Below, piece after piece: positions 1 through 5,489 of a stretch of DNA of 14,146 bases; positions within the stretch are counted from its first letter, which is position 1, and each line of letters opens with the position of its first letter. The stretch is taken from NCBI GenBank assembly GCA_007124475.1, contig SLFB01000115.1, forward strand, positions 1 through 14,146, read 5' to 3'. This stretch comes from Vibrio sp. Its GTDB lineage: Bacteria; Pseudomonadota; Gammaproteobacteria; Enterobacterales; Vibrionaceae. Made by a program: the position numbers and the translations under genes. The notes under the pieces are model-generated. The model did no database searches, had not been told where the DNA came from, and saw nothing but the letters and a program-made list of their open reading frames with translations.

Positions 1-2
1 CT

Positions 3-200
3 ATAGCATCATTACTACTGTCTGATGTAAACTCTTATACGTTAGCGGTTGGTATGCAGCAGTATCTGCATCCTCAAAACTATTTGTGGGGTAACTTTGC
101 TGCCGCAGCTGTGTTATCTGCTTTCCCGATTACTGCAGTGTTCTTATTTGCACAACGTTGGCTTGTTGGTGGCCTAACAGCCGGTGGTGTAAAAGGATAA
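3..200 (+). CDS. malG: Maltose ABC transporter permease MalG, C-terminal end (5' truncated by window)
   Basis: The frame is open from the left edge and gives the last 65 residues, ending GGLTAGGVKG. This closely resembles the MalG C-terminus as I recall it from E. coli (YTLAVGMQQYL, QNYLWG, FAAAAVLSA, AQRWLV.GLTAGGVKG). MalG is one of the two inner-membrane permease subunits of the MalFGK2 maltose/maltodextrin importer, which works with periplasmic MalE. The visible part holds one final hydrophobic membrane segment (about fragment residues 31-57) and the short cytoplasmic tail. The EAA loop that docks on MalK lies outside the window. It is probably the last gene of a malEFG operon, because terminator-like hairpins follow at once and no plus-strand gene comes after. 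Identification is strong despite truncation. Confidence 0.95.
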   Translation: MASLLLSDVNSYTLAVGMQQYLHPQNYLWGNFAAAAVLSAFPITAVFLFAQRWLVGGLTAGGVKG

Positions 201-209
201 TAATAAGCA

Positions 210-235
210 GGGCGGCCATCAGGTCGCCCATTTTG
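210..235 (+). terminator. Possible intrinsic terminator just after malG
   Basis: GGGCGGCC (210-217), loop ATCA, GGTCGCCC (222-229) form an 8-pair GC-rich stem with one G-U pair, followed by ATTTTG. It starts 10 bases after the malG stop codon. The T tract is short. Confidence 0.6.
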
Positions 236-309
236 TATTGACTCGACGCCTTTTGGTTTGGCCGCCGATCAGTTGGGTTGGTGCATTTTCTGGCGTTACG
301 CATAGCTGG

Positions 310-352
310 CTGTTAGCTCTATTCCTTACTAGCTTAATGACTAACAGTTTTT
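310..352 (+). terminator. Second hairpin with T-run after malG
   Basis: CTGTTAG (310-316) pairs perfectly with CTAACAG (341-347), followed directly by TTTTT. The loop is long (24 bases), so this is weaker than the next hairpin. It may act as a backup terminator. Confidence 0.4.
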
Positions 353-358
353 GTAACC

Positions 359-385
359 AAACCTGAGTTTTACTCAGGTTTTTTT
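359..385 (+). terminator. Strong rho-independent terminator
   Basis: AAACCTGAG (359-367) and CTCAGGTTT (373-381) form a perfect 9-bp stem around the loop TTTTA and run into a T tract (379-385). This is the best intrinsic terminator in the window. It most likely closes the mal operon transcript, about 160 bases past malG. Confidence 0.85.
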
Positions 386-473
386 ATGCTTGGCCTGTTC
401 TATTTTATAAGCATCGAATTATTGAGAGAAAGAGGTGAGAGTGAACCAGATTAGGCTACTGGCTTAAGTGTGG

Positions 474-594
474 TTATCCTTTCCGACTTGATCTTGCAGT
501 GGGGTGTGCGATCATCCTAATCACATCGTTTGTCTATACTCATGGCAATAAGCTCACTTGCCGTCTACCAACAACGCCAAGTAGTTTGGGTATA
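474..594. repeat. ERIC-type repeat, copy A (full length, diverged)
   Basis: This 121-bp element begins TTATCCTTTCCGACTTGAT and ends GTAGTTTGGGTATA. It keeps the ERIC layout: ends related to TATACCC/GGGTATA, the central TCTATACTCATGG core, and CTCACTTGCCG before the right end. ERIC elements are about 127 bp, non-autonomous, palindromic repeats of enterobacteria and Vibrio. Compared with copy B it is more degenerate in the centre (CATGGCAATAA instead of CATGGGG). It ends eight bases before the stop codon of the small minus-strand gene. Confidence 0.8.
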
Positions 595-601
595 AATCAG
601 T

Positions 602-853
602 TTATAGCTCACGAGTTGAAGGGGCGCAGTTCATATACTGAAGTAAAACGTAAAGGCTTTCTTGTTGTAGTGCCACTTTTCGAAACAGATCAGCGAAAGT
701 CTCATTGCCACCAAAACATGCTTTAATGTAGTGATTGATCTCTGCCGTTGAGTACCCCTCAACGTACATGGTTCTTACCCATTGATATTCAACAGATTTT
801 GTGTTGGTTAAGGTTGATTCACTTAACGTTATCTTATCTATAGTGAGGGACAT
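602..853 (-). CDS. Small conserved-looking hypothetical protein (83 aa)
   Basis: I do not recognise this protein. It begins MSLTIDKITLSES and has a balanced, soluble composition with many aromatic residues (YQWVRTMYVEGYS, YIKACFGG, LYVLLQYMN), which looks like a small, mainly helical, folded domain rather than a chance frame. It has no signal peptide or membrane segment. The start ATG (853-851) has a weak Shine-Dalgarno, GAGA, about eight bases upstream. A TATAAT hexamer lies on the minus strand at 871-876, made partly by the terminal TATA of ERIC copy B, so the repeat may supply part of its promoter. The gene sits between two ERIC elements (ending 594, starting 873). The overlapping plus-strand frame is repeat-derived. 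Whether it is a real gene is likely but not certain. Confidence 0.6.
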   Translation of the reverse strand: MSLTIDKITLSESTLTNTKSVEYQWVRTMYVEGYSTAEINHYIKACFGGNETFADLFRKVALQQESLYVLLQYMNCAPSTREL

Positions 854-872
854 GATATTTTCTCGTTGTTAT

Positions 873-1070
873 TATACCCTTCCGACTTGAAGCTGCAGGG
901 GAGTTAGCTACGTTCGTTCGCCCCAATCACATAGTCTATCTATGCTCATGGGGAGTATGAGAGCCATCCGTGGCTCTCACCACAGGCCAGCCTACGGCTG
1001 TTCAAATTTGTTCCAGACAAATTTTTCACTCACTTGCCGCCTACCTGCAACTGCAAGTTGAGTGGGTATA
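873..1070. repeat. ERIC-type repeat, copy B (198 bp, with internal insertion)
   Basis: The ends are TATACCCTTCCGACTTGAAG at left and AAGTTGAGTGGGTATA at right, so terminal TATACCC/GGGTATA inverted repeats are intact. The core CGTTCGCCCCAATCACATAG and CTATGCTCATGGGG match the ERIC regions that the classic ERIC1R and ERIC2 primers target. Between CATGGGG and TTCACTCACTTGCCGCC there are about 70 extra bases (about 954-1024), which explains the length above the usual 127 bp. Long ERIC variants with inserts are known from Yersinia and Vibrio. Confidence 0.88.
954..1024. repeat. Hairpin-rich insertion inside ERIC copy B
   Basis: The insertion has two perfect hairpins: GAGAGCCA-TCCG-TGGCTCTC (959-978) and AAATTTGT-TCCAG-ACAAATTT (1004-1024). 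Between them is an imperfect third (ACAGGCC ... CGGCTGT, 982-1001). It has no coding capacity. I see no target-site duplication at its borders. Confidence 0.7.
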
Positions 1071-1238
1071 TTTCGCCCCCTATGTATCTCAGTAACTCAC
1101 TCAAGCCGTGATGAGATAGATGGGTGTTTGATGTGTTACAAGCGAATTAAAGCAAAGCAAGATGACGTTTCAATGACAAATGAATGAAGGTATTGATAGT
1201 GGTTCAGTACTTTGCTTGACGAGAAAAATATGACTAAA

Positions 1239-1490
1239 TTAACCTTGTAATTTAGCTTTAGCCGCTTCTACTTGTGAGAAGTCGAGGCCAAGCTCTTCTA
1301 CGGCTTGCTTTATCAGCGTTGGGTTTTGCATCACTTGAGCCATCAATTGCTGCAGCTTGTCTTGTGGTAAACCGAGTTGACTGATCGTGGCCATTGCCAT
1401 CAGTGGATTTTGCGTCAGAGCCTGAAAAATATCATTGATTTGTTGATCGCTAATTGAGTGCTCTTTTAATAGTGCAATAATTGGATTCAT
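1239..1490 (-). CDS. DUF2999 family protein
   Basis: The 83-aa product begins MNPIIALLKEHSISDQQIND and ends EAAKAKLQG. Its pattern (NPIIA.LKEH.ISD.QI, LTQNPL.AMATI, LGLPQDKLQQLM, AVEELGLDFS.VEAAKA) fits the DUF2999 family, which as far as I know is found mainly in Vibrionaceae and marine gammaproteobacteria and has no assigned function. It is all-helical and acidic to neutral, with Gln-rich amphipathic helices and no signal peptide. Start choice is supported by AAGGA six bases before the ATG. ERIC copy C lies 15-143 bases upstream, so the transcript probably starts within or passes through that repeat. The nearest upstream minus-strand gene is 260 bases away, so it may be monocistronic. Confidence 0.85.
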   Translation of the reverse strand: MNPIIALLKEHSISDQQINDIFQALTQNPLMAMATISQLGLPQDKLQQLMAQVMQNPTLIKQAVEELGLDFSQVEAAKAKLQG

Positions 1491-1504
1491 AGCGTTTCCT
1501 TTGC

Positions 1505-1633
1505 TGTACCTTATCAGTTATTGAAGCAGCAGCGGTGTTGGCTACGTTAGTTAGCCCCGGTGAGATAGTTTGTGTCTATGCTCATGGGGAAACTCACAGA
1601 CCGTCAACCTACAACTTCAAGTGGTTTGGGTAT
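1505..1633. repeat. ERIC-type repeat, copy C (full length)
   Basis: This element of about 129 bp runs from TGTACCTTATCAGTTATTGA to GTGGTTTGGGTAT. It keeps GGCTACGTTAGTTAGCCCC, GTCTATGCTCATGGGG and ACCTACAACTTCAAGTGG. It has no large insertion. It lies immediately upstream of the DUF2999 gene, where it could become part of the 5' untranslated RNA. An open frame at 1535-1726 on the plus strand is just translation of this repeat. Confidence 0.82.
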
Positions 1634-1752
1634 CGAAGTTACAGTCAAACGGATTCAGTGGTTGATTTCATTCGAGCTGACTATAACTTCAGGAAGATTG
1701 AGCCTGGAGCTCAAGGTAAACATTGATCGATAAAGTCGACTTGTTCGGACAC

Positions 1753-2001
1753 TTAAACGTAGTAAGCTTCAACAGTGCCTTTTAGCTGAATTAACATCGG
1801 GTTACCGTAACGGTCTTTGGCTTTTGGTGACGGGATTTTAATCCAACCTTCACTAATGCAGTATTCCTCGACATCACCTCGTTCTTTACCATTAAAACGA
1901 ATACCAATGGCATGGTCAAAACACTCGGCAACAAAAAATGGGCTACGAGAATTGCTGGCTAGGCGATCGGGTAAATTAGGTTTAGCTTGAGTTTTATTCA
2001 T
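1753..2001 (-). CDS. DUF3297 family protein
   Basis: The 82-aa product contains the conserved blocks of the DUF3297 family: LPDRLASNSRSPFF (residues 10-23), GIRFNGKERGDVEEYCISEG (33-52) and DRYGNPMLIQLKG (63-75). Function is unknown. It is a small soluble protein with no signal peptide or membrane segment. I see no good Shine-Dalgarno before the ATG (the upstream bases read AAGCGCTATATT), so the start rests on family length. It is the last of three minus-strand genes with nfsA and the thioesterase. The 64-base gap to the thioesterase allows co-transcription, but no terminator or promoter settles this. Confidence 0.85.
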   Translation of the reverse strand: MNKTQAKPNLPDRLASNSRSPFFVAECFDHAIGIRFNGKERGDVEEYCISEGWIKIPSPKAKDRYGNPMLIQLKGTVEAYYV

Positions 2002-2065
2002 AATATAGCGCTTATGGTTATCAAAAAGTGCGCTATTGTAGACAGCGTGGGCTGAGGGTTCAAGC

Positions 2066-2569
2066 TTAGTTCTCGCTTTGTGTTACTTTCAGGTATTTGA
2101 CATGAGCTTCCATTTCTTCGCCAATTTCAGTCCGCATATTCATAAGTCGGATAGCCGATTCACGTAGAGCTATATCTTCTTTAGTCACCGGACACCACTC
2201 TGGTACTGATGTTGGTTTACCCTCTTCATCGACGGCAACCATAATGACAATATAGTGGGTAGTCAGACGATGATTGAGTGCTGTTGGTGCACTGGCTTGG
2301 ACATCAATTGCTACGTGCATTGAGCTTTTACCGGTATAAATAATTTTGGCGTTGACCTCCACTAAATGACCTACATGAATGGGCGCGACAAAACGAATCC
2401 CTCCGGCATAAGCGGTAATACAATATTTACCACTCCAGCCCGCAGCACAGGCATAAGCGGCGAGATCGATCCATTTCATGACCGCGCCCCCGTGAACTTT
2501 GCCACCGAAATTGACATCACTTGGTTCGGCTAAAAACCGTAATGTAATATCACGTTGACCATGATTCAT
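2066..2569 (-). CDS. Hotdog-fold acyl-CoA thioesterase
   Basis: This 167-aa protein has a single hotdog domain (about residues 5-125) of the acyl-CoA hydrolase (YciA/ACOT) type. The visible signature is SDVNFGGKVHGGAVMKWID at 17-35. Asn20 and Asp35 sit where ACOT-type enzymes carry catalytic Asn/Asp residues, inferred by family analogy. GGIRFVAPIHVGHLVEV and TGKSSMHVAIDV are further conserved hotdog strands. Members hydrolyse acyl-CoA to free fatty acid and CoA in the cytoplasm; chain-length preference cannot be read here. The C-terminal 40 residues (EMEAHVKYLKV) are charged and may be helical. AAGGA lies seven bases before the ATG. It follows nfsA by 60 bases on the same strand, with no terminator seen between. 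Confidence 0.9.
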   Translation of the reverse strand: MNHGQRDITLRFLAEPSDVNFGGKVHGGAVMKWIDLAAYACAAGWSGKYCITAYAGGIRFVAPIHVGHLVEVNAKIIYTGKSSMHVAIDVQASAPTALNHRLTTHYIVIMVAVDEEGKPTSVPEWCPVTKEDIALRESAIRLMNMRTEIGEEMEAHVKYLKVTQSEN

Positions 2570-2629
2570 CGTTTATTCCTTATGATAAATAGCTTCGTAA
2601 TTGAGATTTACGTTGCTTGGTTATAACGT

Positions 2630-3352
2630 TTAACGTTTTGCCAAACCTTTACTGTGCAGATAAGTTAGTATGTGTGGGCGAGATTCGCCAACCAGTTTAG
2701 TCGTGACTTGCTCTGACCAAGGGGTTTGTTTTTGGTTAGTGCTTCGCTGCCTATAATACTCAATCATGGTCTGGTCATATTGTGTTATTAATGCCTGATT
2801 CAGGGACTGATAATGATTATCATGCATAATGACGGACTTTGGTAATCTTGGTTTACGCTCAGGGTTTTGAGCTGGATAACCTAAGCATAGGCCAAATAAG
2901 ACCGCACAGTGTTGAGGCAGATGCAATAATTCATCAACGGCAGCGGCATTATTGCGTAACCCTCCAATATAGACACCACCTAAGCCCATTGATTCTGCTG
3001 CGAGTAAGCAATTTTGCGCCATAATACCGGCATCCACAGCACCAATTAAAGTCAGTTCAATAAAGTCGGCTTGAATCGCTGGGTTGATTTCTGCATGACG
3101 TTGATAATCGATACAGAAAACCAAAAATTCAGCAGCCGTTTCAACATAGGGTTGCTGCCCAGCGAGGTCGGCCAGTTGTCGCCGGAGCCCGGCATCCGTA
3201 ATGCGTATAATAGATATGACTTGTAATAGGCTGGATGAAGACGCGGCAATTCCGGCATCGATAATGCTTTCAAGTTGTGCGCTGCTCAGTGACTGCGGGG
3301 TAAATTTTCGTATTGAGCGATGCGCTAATATGGTGTTGATGACAGTGTTCAT
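2630..3352 (-). CDS. nfsA: Oxygen-insensitive NADPH nitroreductase NfsA
   Basis: At 240 aa this has the same length as E. coli NfsA and aligns with it without gaps from memory. Shared blocks are HRSIRKFT (11-18), SSSSLLQ.ISIIRITD (38-53), ESMGLGGVYIGGLRNN (120-135), LFGLCLGYPA (152-161) and ESRPHILTYLHSKG near the C-terminus. Arg203, the residue used by E. coli NfsA for NADPH binding, is conserved within YYRQRSTN. The enzyme is a cytoplasmic FMN-dependent dimer that reduces nitroaromatics, quinones and similar compounds by two electrons using NADPH; in E. coli it belongs to the oxidative-stress response. AAGGTG lies five bases before the ATG. It is the first gene of the minus-strand group nfsA, thioesterase, DUF3297. 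Confidence 0.95.
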   Translation of the reverse strand: MNTVINTILAHRSIRKFTPQSLSSAQLESIIDAGIAASSSSLLQVISIIRITDAGLRRQLADLAGQQPYVETAAEFLVFCIDYQRHAEINPAIQADFIELTLIGAVDAGIMAQNCLLAAESMGLGGVYIGGLRNNAAAVDELLHLPQHCAVLFGLCLGYPAQNPERKPRLPKSVIMHDNHYQSLNQALITQYDQTMIEYYRQRSTNQKQTPWSEQVTTKLVGESRPHILTYLHSKGLAKR

Positions 3353-3379
3353 GTTTTCACCTTATCGAGGAAAATAAAT

Positions 3380-3450
3380 TGACTTTATCGTTTATCCGCT
3401 TGTTGGTCGAATGACCTTTAATACGCTCAGCCTGTTGTTAAATAAAGTCA
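3380..3450. promoter_or_regulatory. Nested inverted repeats upstream of nfsA
   Basis: A perfect 9-base inverted repeat, TGACTTTAT (3380-3388) and ATAAAGTCA (3442-3450), encloses a nearly concentric inner one, GGTC-GAAT-GACC (3405-3416). It occupies the nfsA upstream region, 28-98 bases before the start. On the plus strand the outer arm runs into TTTTTG. It could be an operator or looping site, or chance. Confidence 0.3.
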
Positions 3451-3498
3451 TTTTTGATTGCCAGTGGCTCACTTGTCGCTGAATCTTTAGGTTAACTC

Positions 3499-3583
3499 CT
3501 GGCTGCAGGAGGGTTGGAATTTAAGCCGGTTTGACCTTGATTGAATAGAGGCTCAAACCTGCACGTCAAGTGGTTTGGGCATA
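3499..3583. repeat. Degenerate ERIC-like remnant, copy D
   Basis: The right end ACCTGCACGTCAAGTGG plus TTTGGGCATA (3558-3583) matches the ERIC right end seen in copies A-C, and CTGGCTGCAGGAGGGTTGG near 3500-3517 resembles the ERIC left third. The centre is decayed and the left border is uncertain. It stops four bases before the glpR stop codon, so it lies in the 3' region of that transcript. Confidence 0.5.
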
Positions 3584-3586
3584 AGA

Positions 3587-4351
3587 TTAATTGGCAACTT
3601 GGATCGCAACTTGGTGCTCTTGAGCAAAACTTTCTATTTCTTTAGGTGGGGCTTGATCGGTAATGATTAAATCGATATCAGCAAGAGTGCCAAGTTTAAC
3701 CATTGCATTACGACCAAACTTACTATGGTCAACACCTAGGTAAACACTGCGGCTATTTTCAATAATGGCGCGTTTTACTCGCACCTCATGGTAATCAAAA
3801 TCAAGTAAAGAGCCATCATAATCAATACCACTAATACCTAATATGCCAAAATCCAGTCTAAATTGGGAAATAAAGTCGAGCGTTGCTTCACCGGTGACAC
3901 CACCATCTTTATTGCGTACTTCACCGCCGGCCAGAATAATATTGAAATCTGGCTTAGCCATTAAAATGGTGGCAACGTTGATATTGTTAGTCACAACCCG
4001 TAGATGATGGTGTTCTAACATGAGCGCTTTCGCTACCGCTTCTGGTGTCGTACCGATGTCAATAAAGAGCGTTGCGCCATCTGGAATATGTTTCACTAAT
4101 GCCGCCGCGATTTTTTCTTTCTCAATTTGTGATGTGACTTGGCGGGTATGATACGAAGAGTTTTCTGAACTTGTTGCTATGGTTGCCCCACCGTGATTAC
4201 GTCGTAATTGATTGGCATCAGCAAGTTCGTTGAGATCGCGACGAATGGTTTGTGGGCTGACATTAAAGCGCTCAACTAATTCGTCTGTACTGACAAATCC
4301 TTGAGTTTGTACCAGCTCGATGATTTCTTGATGACGTTTAACCGCTTTCAC
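3587..4351 (-). CDS. glpR: DeoR-family glycerol-3-phosphate regulon repressor GlpR
   Basis: The 254-aa product matches E. coli GlpR (252 aa) along its length as I recall it. It has a DeoR winged helix-turn-helix at residues 5-55 (GFVSTDELVERFNVSPQ, then TIRRDLNEL) and a DeoRC sugar-phosphate sensor domain from about 75 (LFIDIGTTPEAVA, VVTNNINVA, NIILAGGEVRNKDGG, GEATLDFISQFRLDFGILG, DFDYHEV, VDHSKFGRNAMV). GlpR represses glycerol and glycerol-3-phosphate uptake and catabolism genes and is released by glycerol-3-phosphate. No glp structural gene is adjacent, so it must act in trans. The start is GTG (4351-4349), with AAGGA seven bases upstream. A CGAACA half-site at 4416-4421, about 65 bases upstream, resembles half of a GlpR operator, but the second half is poor. 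Confidence 0.93.
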   Translation of the reverse strand: MKAVKRHQEIIELVQTQGFVSTDELVERFNVSPQTIRRDLNELADANQLRRNHGGATIATSSENSSYHTRQVTSQIEKEKIAAALVKHIPDGATLFIDIGTTPEAVAKALMLEHHHLRVVTNNINVATILMAKPDFNIILAGGEVRNKDGGVTGEATLDFISQFRLDFGILGISGIDYDGSLLDFDYHEVRVKRAIIENSRSVYLGVDHSKFGRNAMVKLGTLADIDLIITDQAPPKEIESFAQEHQVAIQVAN

Positions 4352-4510
4352 AGACTTATCCTTATGACGTTAAGTGAGCTAAGTGTACGGTTTAATGGAT
4401 TAATTTCAATCAACACGAACAATTTATTCTGTTTTTAAGCTTCGTTTCACATCGAGCGAAGCGCGATTACAGCTAAAGCGAAAATAATTGATGAGGTATC
4501 AATGACATTT

Positions 4511-5413
4511 TTATGGTGTTGGCGTTTTTTCTATTGGCTCTAGAGCCGATCGGCGCCGGATACGTACTTGAGATAAAATAACGCCACTAACGACCATTAA
4601 GCCACCAATTAAATGATATTGATGAATGCGTTCGCCCAATATGGTTGCTGCTAAGGTAATGGCGGCAACCGGTAATAAGTTCATAAACATGGCGGAAGAA
4701 TCAGCGCCAATAGCATCAATGGATTTCACCCACATCCAAGGGGCAAGTAGTGAAGCCGCAATACCAGCGTAAGCAATAAGAGGCAGTGAACCTTCAGTGG
4801 GTAACAGGTGATCGCTTGTTAACCACAAGGGCATCAGCATAATCACGGCAAATACCACTTGCAAGTAGATAATAGTCCAACTACTCAACGGCATTTTCCA
4901 GCGCTTAAGTAATACACAATATAAGGCATAAATAATGGCGGCTAATACCATTAAACCGTCACCAGGAGTGATGGCCTGGTGAACGAAAAATAGTATATCG
5001 CCTTCACCGAGCATTAATGCAAGACCGATTAATGAAATCAAACCACCAGTTATGCTCAAACTTGAAATAGTTTTCTTAAGCAGGGGGACGCTAATAAAGA
5101 CGCTTAATAATGGTACTAAAGCAATAATTAATGACATGTTGGAGGCGCTGGTGGTGAGTCCGGCGTAATAACCCAGCGATTGGTTTAATACCATACCGAG
5201 AAACGCTAAGCATGCGAGTTTAAGTAAGTATGGCTTAATTATCTGACGCTGCTGGATAACCTTGGCTAAGCAAAAAGGAGTGAGAATTAACATGGCCAGT
5301 AGCCAACGATAAAAGCTCATTGCACTTGGCTCTATAGTACTTGCCGCCATTTTATTAATGATGGTATTACCACCCCAAATGAGCACGGTGAATAAAGGCA
5401 GAAAATAAATCAT
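4511..5413 (-). CDS. DMT-superfamily EamA-type transporter
   Basis: This 300-aa inner-membrane protein has about ten hydrophobic segments arranged as two EamA repeats (about residues 3-138 and 152-285). Typical marks are the opening LFTVLIWGGNTIINKMA, RWLLAMLILTPF, GYYAGLTTSASNMSLIIALVPLLSVF (end of repeat 1) and SSAMFMNLLPVAAITLAATILGE (end of repeat 2). The tail is basic then polar (VRIRRRSALEPIEKTPTP), as in RhtA/YdcZ-like exporters. Such proteins usually export amino acids, metabolites or drugs; the substrate cannot be read from sequence. It is transcribed divergently from the AraC-family gene 76 bases away, a common arrangement in which the regulator controls the exporter. The Shine-Dalgarno is weak (AGAG, six bases before ATG). 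Confidence 0.88.
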   Translation of the reverse strand: MIYFLPLFTVLIWGGNTIINKMAASTIEPSAMSFYRWLLAMLILTPFCLAKVIQQRQIIKPYLLKLACLAFLGMVLNQSLGYYAGLTTSASNMSLIIALVPLLSVFISVPLLKKTISSLSITGGLISLIGLALMLGEGDILFFVHQAITPGDGLMVLAAIIYALYCVLLKRWKMPLSSWTIIYLQVVFAVIMLMPLWLTSDHLLPTEGSLPLIAYAGIAASLLAPWMWVKSIDAIGADSSAMFMNLLPVAAITLAATILGERIHQYHLIGGLMVVSGVILSQVRIRRRSALEPIEKTPTP

Positions 5414-5417
5414 TGCT

Positions 5418-5428
5418 GACTCTGAGTC
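5418..5428. promoter_or_regulatory. Short palindrome in the EamA/AraC divergent region
   Basis: GACTC-T-GAGTC is a perfect 5-base inverted repeat five bases upstream of the EamA start codon. In the 76-base shared control region it is a candidate operator. Evidence is only symmetry and position. Confidence 0.25.
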
Positions 5429-5447
5429 GGAGGTTATTAATCATAGT

Positions 5448-5475
5448 TTGACAGGTCTCAATGATTACATATATC
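5448..5475 (+). promoter_or_regulatory. Likely sigma-70 promoter of the AraC-family gene
   Basis: A consensus -35 TTGACA (5448-5453) is followed after 16 bases by TATATC (5470-5475); TATCTT at 5472-5477 gives an 18-base spacer instead. Transcription would start near 5482, leaving almost no leader before the GTG at 5490. This favours a downstream translation start. Confidence 0.55.
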
Positions 5476-5489
5476 TTTAAAGCGACATT

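Larger units (their letters stand above)
201..601. other. Gene-free stretch after malG
   Basis: Apart from the three terminator-like hairpins (210-235, 310-352, 359-385) and an ERIC-type repeat (474-594), I see no gene here. A plus-strand frame of 75 codons at 499-726 reads through the repeat and lies antisense to the small gene at 602-853, so it is not credible. Bases 386-473 hold nothing I can recognise. Confidence 0.7.
854..1238. other. Gene-free stretch between the small unknown gene and the DUF2999 gene
   Basis: This holds ERIC copy B (873-1070), then about 170 bases (1071-1238) in which I find no gene and no clear terminator. A loose inverted repeat (AAAGCAA near 1151-1160 and TTTGCTT near 1211-1217) is too far apart to call. 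Confidence 0.6.

Noticed and set aside
499..726. Plus-strand open frame of 75 codons
   Set aside because: Its first third translates ERIC copy A, and the rest is antisense to the more protein-like minus-strand gene at 602-853. No ribosome binding site was seen.
1535..1726. Plus-strand open frame of 63 codons
   Set aside because: It mostly translates ERIC copy C and has no family resemblance.
2807..2827. Fur-box-like sequence GATAATGATTATCAT
   Set aside because: It lies inside nfsA, encoding the HDNHY region, where E. coli NfsA has a similar peptide. Coding constraint explains it, and it is not near a promoter.
4401..4425. Possible GlpR autoregulatory operator (CGAACA half-site)
   Set aside because: Only one half of the palindrome matches; the other arm is poor. 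It is kept as a remark in the glpR entry, not called as a site.
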